Positions 34,878-45,200 of a stretch of 64,000 bases of DNA are shown one piece after another. Source of the DNA: Halichoerus grypus (taxonomy: Eukaryota; Chordata; Mammalia; Carnivora; Phocidae); NCBI RefSeq assembly GCF_964656455.1, contig NC_135715.1, positions 37,148,603 through 37,212,602 on the forward strand, read 5' to 3'. The number at the start of each line of letters is the position of its first letter. Within the stretch, counting starts at the first letter, position 1. The notes below the pieces were generated by a model that saw only the letters and a list, made by a program, of their open reading frames with translations, was not told the origin of the DNA and did no database searches. The position numbers and the translations under genes were made by a program.

Positions 34878-35245
34878 TGTTAAAAACAAGACAACAGACA
34901 CAAAATGGAGTCATTTATGCTAAACCCCATGACACCAAATTGAGACTTAATTACAGTTTTGGCTCTCCTCAAAATGGAATCTTACACTAGTCAATCAGGA
35001 ATTGCCTGATCATCATCATCAGTTAGGTAATCTGCCTGAAGGACCCTGCCATCCCCTAAAGGAAAATAACCTTGTAATAACCAACCCACTTTTTTTGCCT
35101 ACTAAAACTTCCTTCTGCTATAAAAGTGTTTCATTTTGTATAGCTCCTCAGAGCTCCCTTCTATCTGCTAGATTGGTTCATGAATTGTTGAATAAAGCCA
35201 ATAAGATCTTTAAGATTTACCTGGTTGATTTTGTTTTTTTATACA
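34878..35245 (+). mobile_element. Candidate ERV solo LTR
   Basis: A block starting TGTTAAAAACAAGACAACAG with CACAAAATGGAGTCATTTATG in the U3-like part, a TATA box, AATAAA and a T-rich U5-like end at about ATACA. This order is diagnostic of an ERV1-like LTR. No internal viral sequence is adjacent, so it is a solo LTR. Flanks AACC and AAAC match only partly. The 108-codon frame at 35002-35328 runs through promoter and polyadenylation signals and beyond the LTR, so it is not a gene. Confidence 0.65.
35119..35196 (+). promoter_or_regulatory. LTR TATA box and polyadenylation signal
   Basis: TATAAAA at 35119-35125 and AATAAA at 35191-35196, about 70 bp apart, fit the U3-R arrangement of a retroviral LTR. 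Whether the promoter is still active cannot be told from sequence. Confidence 0.55.
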
Positions 35246-35329
35246 AAACTATATGCTATATTCTTGTTAAAAACATTTCCTTATGGTGTACACAATTTTT
35301 TAGAGGTCACTTAGAAAATGTACAATAAA

Positions 35330-35519
35330 GGGCTCCTGAGTGGCTTAGTCAGTTAAGCTTCCAACTCTTGGCTTCGGCTCAGGTCATGATCTCAGGGTCA
35401 TGAGATTGAGCCCCACATCTGGATATGCACTCAGCACAAAGTCTGCTTGTGCCTCTCCCACTACTCCTCCCCCAACTTGTGCACTCTCTCTCTCAAAAAA
35501 AAAAAAAGCCTTAAAAAAA
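35330..35519 (+). mobile_element. can-SINE, older type, with perfect 17-bp TSD
   Basis: GGGCTCCTGAGTGGCTTAGTC, CCAACTCTTGGCTTCGGCTC and CATGATCTCAGGGTCATGAGA. AGAAAATGTACAATAAA is identical at 35313-35329 and 35520-35536. Confidence 0.96.
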
Positions 35520-35675
35520 AGAAAATGTACAATAAATCCCTAAGAGCTGCTCATTTGTACTTAAGCCAAATGCATTCACTACTGTGTTTTTTTGTAACAG
35601 ATCAATAGACCTTGTATCTCTCATGATAAAACCTGTGCTTTTACTTGCATCCACATAGCAGTCCTTCAAAAGGTT

Positions 35676-35890
35676 GTTTTTTTTTTTTTTTAAGATTTTA
35701 TTTATTCATTTGAGACACAGAGATACAGAGAGAGAGAGAGAGACCATGAGAAGGGGGAGAGGCAGAGGGAGAGAGAGAAGCAGGCTCCCCGCAGAGCCAG
35801 GAGCCCGATGTGGGGCTCAATCCCAGGACCCTGGGATCATGACCTGAGCCAAAGGCAGACACTTAACCATCTGAGCCACCCAGGCTCCCC
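35676..35890 (-). mobile_element. can-SINE, antisense
   Basis: Long poly(T), AGATTTTATTTATTCATTTG, GGCTCAATCCCAGGACCCTG and GAGCCACCCAGGCTCCCC. CAAAAGGTTGTTTT and CAAAAGGTATTTT flank it as TSD. Confidence 0.95.
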
Positions 35891-35899
35891 AAAAGGTAT

Positions 35900-36474
35900 T
35901 TTCTGAACAAATAATTTAATTAAAACTCCAATATAGAATCCTTTGGGGGAAATATTTCAATTTTTTTGTGTGTGTTTTATTCTATTTTGAAATATTTTTT
36001 AAAACATATAGTGGATATTAACCATTTTCCCTCATTCATATTGAAAATACTTTCTTCCTTCCTAAAATTATCTTATTATTTTTTGTGGTATTTATTTTGC
36101 CATATAAATTTGCTAAATTTTAACACATTAAACATTTTAGTCTTATGGATTTACATTTCCCCATAGTCAACTTATAAAAATTAAAAATTTTTAATGCATT
36201 TTCAAGTATTATTGTTTTATATACAGTCTGAAGTCAGACTTTGGTGTCAGATTTCCCCCAATTACTACTTACTAGTCACACAATCTATTCCTCTGTGTCC
36301 TTATCTTCTCATACTTATATTTTTATTATTTGGATACTTGTGTACAATTTAAGAGCTCTAAAGTTATGTTTATATTTTAAAAGACTTTCAATTCCCTTAA
36401 CATATTTGTTTGAATTATTCATCATTCTACCAAAGATTTAAAAGTTCTCTTTTATCAAAACTGAAATTCCATCT
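35900..36474. other. AT-rich DNA, possible MIR at 36205-36330
   Basis: GTCTGAAGTCAGACTTTGG, TTACTACTTACTAGTCACAC and CTCTGTGTCCTTATCTTCTC weakly follow MIR order. Nothing else is recognised. Confidence 0.4.
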
Positions 36475-36965
36475 ATAAATTGGGGTTTATTTCTGCATTA
36501 TATATTTTATTCCATTGATCTGTTTATAGATGTCATTTATGTATAGTTTTAATTACTTTAAGCTAGGAATCTTGATGCCTAGATGTTCAAGTCATTCAAC
36601 ATTCCCAAATATCTCCTTCTTCTGCTTTCTCTCTCCCTCTCTCCTTCCATTACTAAAATTAGATTAGTTTATTAACAGTTATCTTCTAGATAAAATTTAA
36701 AAATAACTTACAAAAAATATTGGAACTTCAACAAAATATGATGGAGTTTATAGGCTAATTTAGAAAGAAATGTCAACTCTACTATATTGATTCATTCAAA
36801 ACCCAAAGTATGACCCTAAGTCACGTATTTATTGATTCATGTTTTCTTTTGCATATTCTAGTAAAAATGTCATTGCTTTTTTAATATATAGTCTGGTTCA
36901 TTTAAAAATAAATTTATACTTTTAGTTGCTATTTTAATGGGATATATTAAGCTGTTAAATGAATT
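36475..36965 (-). mobile_element. L1 ORF2 fragment, antisense
   Basis: GGGGTTTATTTCTGCATTATA, TATTCCATTGATCTGTTTATA, CTTGATGCCTAGATG, then GAAATGTCAACTCTACTATAT and TGATTCATTC follow the reverse of L1 ORF2 3' of the reverse transcriptase core. Frames are destroyed. Confidence 0.6.
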
Positions 36966-36989
36966 TCAATAAACTGATCCTTAAAATAA

Positions 36990-37290
36990 AAGTAAACTTG
37001 ATGTCTCCATTGACCATCACCCAAAATTCATGCCACCTTCATAGATATAAACACTATCCTCATTGCAGTATACACATGCTCTACACTTGATATTTTTCAA
37101 GTGTGTGTGATATTATAATGCCACTATCATCTACAGCTTACTTTTTTACTCAACTATCAGACTCATTTATCAGTCTTTGTATAATGTGGATGAGCTGCTC
37201 TTTATTTAACTAATTATTAAGAAAATTGATCCTGTTCTGAGTAAATATGCCTACATTTTCTCTTGGCAACTATCCTTCAAATCAAAGTTG
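36990..37290 (-). mobile_element. Possible old L1 3' fragment, antisense
   Basis: GTATACACATGCTCTACACTT, AAGTGTGTGTGATATTATAA and CAGCTTACTTTTTTACTCAAC recall an L1M 3' UTR read in reverse. Only short blocks agree. Confidence 0.35.
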
Positions 37291-38052
37291 GCGTGCTTTA
37301 CATCTAGTTATCTCGGCTAGATCTAGAAGTAGGCATATTACTTCAGTCTAGCCATTCAGAGTGTCGTACAGTGTTGATCACAAATGTTCAGAACCAATGA
37401 TGTGCAACAAAGTCTGCTTGTGCCTCTCAGGGCACAGGGAGAAGCATTTGTCCTTTCCCTTCTGTAATTCAATCCGAGAGGAAGTAGGTAGGAGTTATTA
37501 GCAGTCCTTTTCCTACCAATCACTTGATATTTGACAACACATACCGTAGAAAGGAAAGACCTGAGACATGGATAAAGACAAAAGCTATAGTACTTTTAAA
37601 ATTTTATGCTTATGAGAAGAAAAGAGCATCCTATTTGTTTACAACACTTTAACCAACCTTTATAAAAATATGAGGACACTGATGCAAGCATGACCAACAT
37701 AAAGGACAATGTTTTTTGGTTTTTCATGTGCATTTTGAGGTATCTAATATTTCAGGAATATTAAAGGAGAAAATCAACATGATGCTATTGTTAATAAAAG
37801 CAAATTTCTGGCCTTAATCTTATTAGGGAGGAAGATCTAATGGGAAAAAGCAGAAACGACTGAATTTGGGATCCATATGTTTTAGTAGATGGTTTTTTAA
37901 TCTGTATTTTTTTGTACCTAATTCTTTTCTTTAAGCCATATAATCACACACATTTGATAAATGAAATCACTTCTAGACTCTGTCTCTAAAGTAAATATAA
38001 AATTTCCCTAAATACGCAGATTTATTAAGGTAATGAGATGTATTGACATTTA
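37291..38052. other. Unassigned DNA
   Basis: No gene. CAAAGTCTGCTTGTGCCTCTC near 37409-37429 is identical to a piece of the SINE at 35330 but has no SINE context around it. Confidence 0.45.
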
Positions 38053-38067
38053 AAAAGTATTATCAAG

Positions 38068-38229
38068 GGGCACCTGGGTGGCTCAGTCAGTTAGGCATCT
38101 GCCTTCAGCTCAGGTTATGATCTCAGGGTCCTCGGATCAAGTCCCGAGTTGGGCTCTCTGTTCAGCAGGGAGCCTGCTTCTCCCTCTCACTCTCCCTCCT
38201 TCCCTCTCTCTCTCAAAACAAACAAAAAA
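38068..38229 (+). mobile_element. can-SINE, shortened 3' body
   Basis: GGGGCACCTGGGTGGCTCAG, CATCTGCCTTCAGCTCAGGTT, then directly CTCTCTCTCAAAACAAAC, without the usual AATAAATAAAATCTT. TSD AAAAGTATTATCAAG and AAAATGTATTGTCAAG. Confidence 0.94.
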
Positions 38230-38492
38230 AAATGTATTGTCAAGGCTAAAACATAATCCTAGGTTCCTAATTCCTACTCTAGTATGATGAAAATACAATT
38301 TGATTTCATAAATTAAAGCTCAATTGTTAAAACATTATTTGCATTATGGTTTTTGTTATTATTAGTCATAATTCAGGCAATGTCTTAGGTGATTTTGCTG
38401 GAATACAAGGAAAAGTAATGAAAGACCACCAGAGGTAATACATGCACTACTGAAAAATTTTTGTTGTTTCTACTTTTCGTATTCAAGGCAAA

Positions 38493-38497
38493 CAGTA

Positions 38498-38552
<55 letters not shown>
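38493..38552. repeat. (GT)n(TA)n compound microsatellite
   Basis: About eight GT units followed by roughly 20 uninterrupted TA units. Long TA arrays extrude as cruciforms and vary in length. Confidence 0.95.
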
Positions 38553-38553
<1 letters not shown>

Positions 38554-38599
38554 AGTTAACTGAAATGAAAATATGAAAACAATGTTAAAGGAAAAATCG

Positions 38600-38990
38600 C
38601 TGTGGACAAATTTAAATAGACAAAAAAAAAAAACTTTATTCAAGGTTTTTGCTTTGGAACAAAGGGTTGAAAAGCTGATGTAGGGAGGTTGTAGGACATT
38701 TCTGTTTGCCAATTGGCTTTGCACAAAGAAAAAGTAAGCTTTGTCATATCTCTATGACAGGAGTTACTTTTAAAACTGGAGCAAGCCAGAAGCTAGGCTT
38801 CGGCCTTCCTACAAAAACTAGGGGAGAAAGACATCATCTTCCTTAATGATTACTTTTCAAAAGGGTGGTTCCCAGGACCCGTAAAAGACAGGTGTTCAGG
38901 GGTTGTAAACAGGCAACACCTGTTACTCTGGACAAAATTTCTTCTGTTTCTAAATATACCAGTTTAGGGAGACTTGCAGGAGAACAGGAC
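38600..38990 (-). mobile_element. Candidate ERV LTR, antisense
   Basis: On the minus strand this block carries AATAAA (reverse of TTTATT at 38635-38640) near its 3' end, preceded by a CCAATTGGC-containing middle part and a GC-richer U3-like region. The overall size (about 390 bp) and single polyadenylation signal suggest an LTR. Ends and family are uncertain, and no TSD was found. Confidence 0.5.
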
Positions 38991-39099
38991 TAACTTTTTT
39001 TATTAGAGGAGGTTTTATAAATTTATGAGCAAGTACACTAGGCAATTATTACAGTTAAGAGTTCTCACTAATCCTGTTTTGAATTTTAATTCTATCACT

Positions 39100-39260
39100 T
39101 CTCGTTATGCAAGCTTAGGGAAATTTATAGCACGTATCTAGACCTTAGTTTCCTTTTTAGTAAAATTGCCTAATTTTTAGGGTTCAGGAAAGAATTTAAA
39201 TAGACAATTTGAGCAGTGATTAGTTTATTATGTAGCATACAGTACATTTTAACTATTGAT
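39100..39260 (+). mobile_element. Possible MIR
   Basis: TTATGCAAGCTTAGGGAAATT, TAGACCTTAGTTTCCTTTT, AGTAAAATTGCCTAATTTTTA and AATTTGAGCAGTGATTAG follow MIR order, with loss of the 5' part. Confidence 0.5.
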
Positions 39261-39269
39261 ATTTTTATT

Positions 39270-39725
39270 TCAAAGACCACTTATGATTCTTTCCGAAATT
39301 TGGGGGCTGATAAGAGTGAATAATCTATAATATCTATGAAAAAAAAATCACATACTTCAAGTTCTAACTATTTCTAACATCAGAAACAAAAGTGACTTCT
39401 CTATATGTATCTGGTGAAAATAACTGCACATTCAGTTTTTCACAACTGAAAGTCCAAATAGTGCCATGGATGAAACTCACCACAGACTGGTTAGCTTCTT
39501 CAAAAAGCTCGTTGCCAACAGATTTTTTTCTCAGAACTTAAAAAGTCCATATATACAATAAAATAAATTTGTTGTTATAGCCTCTGGTCTATGTTTTGGT
39601 GCCCACCTGGATAAATAAAAAATCCCCGCTCACAATAAGCTCTCAGTCTACTGGTTTAATTCATAACCATAGGCACCTATTACAATGACTTGAAAAGTAA
39701 CTCCCACATCAGAAATTATCAAATC
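39270..39725. other. Unassigned DNA
   Basis: Nothing recognised. Confidence 0.5.
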
Positions 39726-39740
39726 AGAATCTTATAAGAA

Positions 39741-39936
39741 GGGACGCTTGGGTGGCTCAGTTGGTTAAGTGTCTGCCTTCGGTTCAGGTCATGATCCCAG
39801 GGTCCTGGGATAGAGTCCCTCATTGGGCTCTTTGCTCAGAGGGGAGCCTGCTTCTCCCTCTGCCTGCCACTCCCCTTGCTTGTGCTCTCTCTCTCTCTCT
39901 CTGACAAATAAATAATAAAATCTTTAAAAAAAAAAA
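39741..39936 (+). mobile_element. can-SINE with perfect 15-bp TSD
   Basis: GGACGCTTGGGTGGCTCAGTT, CTGCCTTCGGTTCAGGTCAT, a (CT)n tract, AAATAATAAAATCTTT and poly(A). AGAATCTTATAAGAA is identical at 39726-39740 and 39937-39951. Confidence 0.97.
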
Positions 39937-39951
39937 AGAATCTTATAAGAA

Positions 39952-41890
39952 AGTGTATGGCATCAGTATTTTGGTATTGTTTAAAAAGATCCCAAGGAAA
40001 TTTTATTTATTGAGGCTGGGACTAGATGGATGATTTCAGAGACTACAGTTTTAAAAAAAACGGGGGGTCTGCTGCATTTACACCAGAAAAAAAATTATTA
40101 TTCAAAATATCAGGACTAGCTAAAGTACATATTTACAAAACTGGGATTTCTCTTAAAATGTACCTAGTAAAAGAAAGAAACAAAGTAAGTAATATTTAGC
40201 ATTCAAAAAGAGTTGCCAGATTCATTTGAGATTTATAAGGAATGATGCTTTAGAAAATTCTATTTCAGATTTAGACATGCTATATATTTTGAGAATTGGG
40301 AGAGGAAGTAAATCTGCCTTGTCCTGCTATTTGATAAAATGCCAAAAAAGACATACAATGATGTCTTTACTAATTGAAGCTTTAATGATCTAATGAGTTG
40401 CCTATCCATGGACCATTTGAGAATTGTTCTTCATATTCTTTCATTTAAATTTTTACCCAAACTGCTTAGTTTGATAGATTTTTCCTTAGTTCTAACAATT
40501 GCTAGGATGTGTACTCCTAGGATGTAGTAGTACATCATAGCTACTGATAATAAGATCTGGAATCATAACTGAAAGAATGACTGTTCTATCATAAACAGAA
40601 AAAAGTATATAAGCACCTATTGATCATTTTAAATTGGCATCTCAATGATGAGACATCAATGTCAATCATAAATTGTGACCATTTTTTAAATTAATCATTC
40701 ATTCTGCTTGTACTCCAGATATTTCCCAGAAATTAATATTTTAAGTAAGTTGATTTAGTAAAAATGTAATGAATACTTGATCCCTTATTCCTGAAACACC
40801 TATATTACTGAACATTTCAGAACTGAGACTTAATAGAAGTAGTCAATAGATTACATAGTTTCAATCTAAATTAATTTTGTCCATTCTACAAATATATTTA
40901 AAGGATAATGTTTTTGAAATTATATCTTTGATTTCAGTGAAGTTACTTAGCAAAGTCAGAGGCCATCATGATGTAAGTTCTTTGTGTCTCTCTTTGAATA
41001 ATAATATTGTATAACCAAATAAAGTCAGTGAAATGTATACAATTATATTATCTAATGCTGTTTGTGATGCTTTAACACATGCTTCCTGGGAGCTAAAGAA
41101 AAATGTGTCCTCATCGTAGGAGTAATAAACACTGGCAATTATGCATAATTATGGAGATTAAGTTTCAATTAAGGCTCAATTTCAATAATATCCCTAACCA
41201 CAAATCTTTTCAAGTTTCTAGTGACATGAAAGAAGATCAAGGTAACTCAAGATACTAATCTCTATTATGGTTAAAGATAAAATAAGTTTGATTAGAGAGT
41301 TCTGCATGTATTCCTGTATTCTAGCAGCATGGCTGGTTCAAGAGCATATCTCCACTTGTATTAGTGTTTGCACAGTTAGTTATAGCAGAATTTCAGAGCC
41401 CGGAAAGTTTTTATATCCCCAAACTACATTTACCACTTGCAAACATGCAAAAGAATCAGTTGTCCATCTGGTTTACCTGCAAAAGCATGTCAGTTGCAAT
41501 GTTGCCCAAAAGGCTTAAGAATATTTTCAGCTTAAACCTAATATTATCCTTTCAGAACACCAATGAAAGTCTTTGTATTTTATATTGGTAATAAAAATAA
41601 CATGATGACACAAAACAACATAAGAAAATGTATGGTACATCATTCCATTAAGGAGAAAGGAAAATAAAATTATTTCCTTATTTGCTTCAAAAAACAGCAG
41701 GAAACCTAAATATGATTGCTATTTTCATGTAAATCCATTGCTGGAAATATCAAAATTATACAATGATTTACACATACTGATCTAAATTATTTTGTAAGTA
41801 TTGGCTATCTATTGTACTACACCTTATTTATATAAACACTATTATGATCATTATAGACATTATATTTTAATAAATTAACTTTTGCATACT
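39952..41890. other. Unassigned AT-rich DNA, about 1.9 kb
   Basis: Two overlapping plus frames (41267-41518, 41364-41591) of 75-83 codons have no family resemblance. Repeat-poor. Confidence 0.5.
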
Positions 41891-42285
41891 TACTATGTTT
41901 TAGGCACTGTGCTAAATTGCTCTGCATATCTCCCTATTAAGTAACTGCTACTATTATCATTTTTCACAGGTGAGGAAACCATGGCATATGGAGTTTAAAT
42001 AACTTGACCAATACAACACAGCTAGTGAGTGGTATAGCTGGGTTTTTTTTTTTTTTTTTTAAAGATTTTATTTATTCATTTGAGAGAGAATAAGATAGAG
42101 AGAGAGCATGAGAGGGGGGAGGGTCAGAGGGAGAAGCAGACTCCCTGCCGAGCAGGGAGCCCGATGCGGGACTCGATCCCGGGACTCCAGGATCATGACC
42201 TGAGCCGAAGGCAGTCGCTTAACCAACTGAGCCACCCAGGCGCCCTAGCTGGGTTTTAAACACATGTAATGGTCTTGCTTGCTTA
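41891..42285 (-). mobile_element. MIR, antisense, split by a SINE
   Basis: TACTATGTTTTAGGCACTGTG, CTACTATTATCATTTTTCACA, GGTGAGGAAACCATGG, AATAACTTGACCAATACAAC, ACAGCTAGTGAGTGGTATAG and, beyond the SINE, GCTGGGTTTTAAACACA are the reversed MIR consensus. One of the best-preserved MIRs here. Confidence 0.85.
42047..42245 (-). mobile_element. can-SINE, antisense, inside a MIR
   Basis: Long poly(T), GGGACTCGATCCCGGGACTCC and GAGCCACCCAGGCGCCC. TAGCTGGGTTTT at 42035-42046 and 42246-42257 is a duplicated piece of the host MIR. Confidence 0.96.
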
Positions 42286-42571
42286 ACAAATTGCCTTATT
42301 CAGAGTAAGCAACCATATTGATTTAAATGTAAACATCTATTTAACTTGCTGTTACAATATTCTTTAAGCAGAGAGTGAATAGAAAGGGCTACACTGTATG
42401 TTCCATAGACATGCCCAAACTTCACTCAGTACTTAGGACTTGTCTAAGGAGAGAATAAATTAATTATAATGAATTGTCTACCTGGGATTCTATGATCAGA
42501 ACCACCTTTATAGCAAAAGGTATTTCTTGGTCTGCTTCTAACACCCTTTCTACTCCACTTTCTTACTGTTT

Positions 42572-42774
42572 TTTTTTTTTTTTTTTAAGATTTTATTTAT
42601 TTATTTGACAGAGAGAGAAAAAGAGCACACACAGGGGAAGTGGCAGGCAGAGGGAGAGGGAGAAGCAGACTCCCCACTGAGCAGGGAGACCGATGTGGGA
42701 CTCAATCCCAGGACCCTGGGATCATGACCTGAAATGAAGGCAGACGCTTAACCAACTGAGCCACCAGGCGCCCC
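42572..42774 (-). mobile_element. can-SINE, antisense
   Basis: Poly(T), AGATTTTATTTATTTATTTGA, GGGACTCAATCCCAGGACCC and GAGCCACCAGGCGCCCC (one C lost in CCACCCAGG). TSD ACTTTCTTACTGTTT and ACTTTCTTATTGTTT. Confidence 0.96.
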
Positions 42775-42792
42775 TCTACTTTCTTATTGTTT

Positions 42793-43459
42793 CCTTACAC
42801 AGATTACTCCCCTTTGCCTATCACATGTACATACACATATCCACATAACACATTATCAACAAAAACATGGTTGGAAGCACAGTATAAGTACAAAAGAAAA
42901 TGAAAATATTTAAATAAGAGAGTTGGAAGGATTCACAATTCTCTTTTCTCATACCCACATTAAGAGAATTATCTTCTGCCATAGTCTGACATTTATTTAA
43001 TACAAAAAAGTAAGGTATATTGTTCCTTTTATTAAAACAATTATGCTTTCTCCTTAATGGGAACATACTGGAAAATAGCAAAGGAAATAAAAATTATATC
43101 TTCTTTATTTTTCCTGATGAATTTTTAAACTGTGAAGACATGTAAGTATCTGCCACTCACAGCATATAGCAGTCAAGAAAATTGAATGTTTACATGGTAA
43201 AAAATTAATTAATGAACAAATGTTATAACCTAGAAACTGACACTTCCTAAACAACATAAAGCCAATTATTCTACAATAGCAGGCATTTTGAAGTGCCTTT
43301 CAGGAATAAATTAAGTCTAGAACATAGTAGGATACCAAACAGAATCAATTATCTAGTAGCAATTGAACTTAACGGATATGTGGAACAGATAGGGTTCGTG
43401 CTTGATGGTCATCATTTTGTTTCAGTGCATTTTCTAATAACCCAATGAAAATAAAGGAG
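42793..43459. other. Unassigned DNA
   Basis: The 86-codon minus frame at 42821-43081 has no recognisable motif. Confidence 0.5.
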
Positions 43460-43464
43460 GGGTG

Positions 43465-43833
43465 TGTTATGGACTCAATGCTTGTGTCCCCCTCCAATTC
43501 ATATGTTGATGCCCAAACCCCCAATATGAAGATATTCAGAGATGGGACCTTTAGAAGATAATTAAGGTTGGATTAGTTCATGAAGGTGAGGACCTCATGA
43601 TGAAATTAGTGGTCTTATAAAAAGAGACCAGATGAAAGGCCATGTGAGAATGCAGCAGGGAGGTGGCCACCTACAATCCAGAGAACTCTCACCAGACACT
43701 GACCCTGCTCACACATTGATCTTGAACTTCTAAGACCTGTGAGACCTTCCAGAACTGCAAGAAAAAAATTTCCATTGTTTAAGCCAACCAGTTTTACATT
43801 ATTTTGTTATGGCAAATTGAGCAAACTAAGACA
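43465..43833 (+). mobile_element. MLT1-type MaLR solo LTR with perfect TSD
   Basis: TGTTATGGACTCAATGCTTG, TTCATATGTTGATGCCCAAA, GATGGGACCTTTAGAAGATAA, CATGATGAAATTAGTGGTC and GAGCAAACTAAGACA give a full 369-bp TG...CA LTR. GGGTG at 43460-43464 and 43834-43838 is a perfect 5-bp duplication, the size expected for ERVL/MaLR integration. No internal region remains. Confidence 0.93.
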
Positions 43834-43839
43834 GGGTGG

Positions 43840-44889
43840 TACAGTAAAGTTCAAGATTTTATAAAAATGCATTAATTTGGCTCTCACATTGAACAGTTAG
43901 TAAGGCAGGGTGTAAAATCTTATGTGGGAAAAACATTTTCTTGTGGGAATGTTCCAATGTCTCATAGCTTCTGCTGTCACTGGCATGAAGATCCATGACT
44001 TTCTGATTTTTTATTCTTTATGTGAATAAATATTTGTTATGATTATATTTTTCTTACCAGAAGCCTGCAGAAATTTCTTTTATTTCATTCTTCTATGCCC
44101 AGTGGATGTTCCTTCTTGTAAATCTATTTTAAAAATTGTGCTATTACTCAGTGATGATTTCTTTGAATTTGGAAAATGTAGTACATATTCTGTTGAACTT
44201 AATTGTCTATTGGATGACTTATTTTCCTTTTGTTTTCTCTATTCTCTCACTATGGGATAACTCTTTTTAAAATATTGTTACTTCTGAACTGTTTCTATAA
44301 CTTTATAGCTAATCTTAACAGGTATTAACAAAATTTTGATTTGATCATAATAAAGTAATATAACATTTTACAGAGTATGTTTTACGAAATGTGAGGACTC
44401 AAACTCAAATGTGAGTTTTTAATGGGAATTATACAAAACAAAAGATTCAGAGTCCATATTAGCTTGGGAAATGCATGGTTGAACGAAATAATCAAATCTC
44501 TAACTATAGATACTATCAGAATATTTAGGATACCGTGTATTTTTTTGTATGCTATAAAACATATACCTAAACAAACAAACAAAAACATATACCTATGAAA
44601 AATGTTTCCTTGAGAGGATATCTCACAAAACTAGTTCTTAAAAGTAAAACATGGATCTAATGAGATCACCTTTACTTTTCTACATGCCTTCAGAAAGCTT
44701 TCAATATAAAACACCATCAATTTAAAATTAGCTTTAAATATACAAAAAAGGATATACTTTAAAATAGAATTAATAACTTAATTATTCAACTCAAAGGAAT
44801 AATACATTCTGCTTCAGAAAAAAGAAAAAGGAAAACAAAAAGAAAAGGAAAACAAACTTGACTGAAATAGCACATGGAGAGACTAACAA
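43840..44889. other. Unassigned AT-rich DNA
   Basis: Two frames (44039-44260 plus, 44382-44588 minus) lack family signatures. An AAAC run is at 44570-44584, and A-rich simple sequence at 44816-44856. Confidence 0.5.
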
Positions 44890-45200
44890 CTCATTTGTTT
44901 AATAAACATTTAGTGGAAAACCAATGGGCTAAGTTATCAGACTCTAGAGAGCAAAGATAGTCCCCCACCTGAAGGAGTTCATAGTATGCTATCAGACAAA
45001 GCCCCAGTGATCATCCTAGTTTATACACGGTGTTTGTGGCACAAACATTTTTCTGAGCTCATAGAGGCAGGCACCAACTTAGACTCGCTAAGTGACTCTG
45101 ATTAATAATAGTTTGTTGAGGAGATGATATCTAAATTTTGAACTGCAATTTGGCCTTTGTGTGTGAATGAAGAAGAAGATGGGAATGGAGTATGTAGATC
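44890..45200 (-). mobile_element. L2 LINE fragment, antisense
   Basis: CATTTGTTTAATAAACATTTA, CAATGGGCTAAGTTATCAGAC, TCTAGAGAGCAAAGATAGTCC and CTGAAGGAGTTCATAGTATGC parallel the reverse L2 3' region. Confidence 0.6.

Noticed and set aside
35002..35328. 108-codon frame in the candidate LTR
   Set aside because: It reads through the TATA box and polyadenylation signal of a non-coding LTR and past its end.
37409..37429. 21-bp identity to the SINE at 35330
   Set aside because: No further SINE sequence, tail or TSD surrounds it, so it may be coincidence or a tiny relic.
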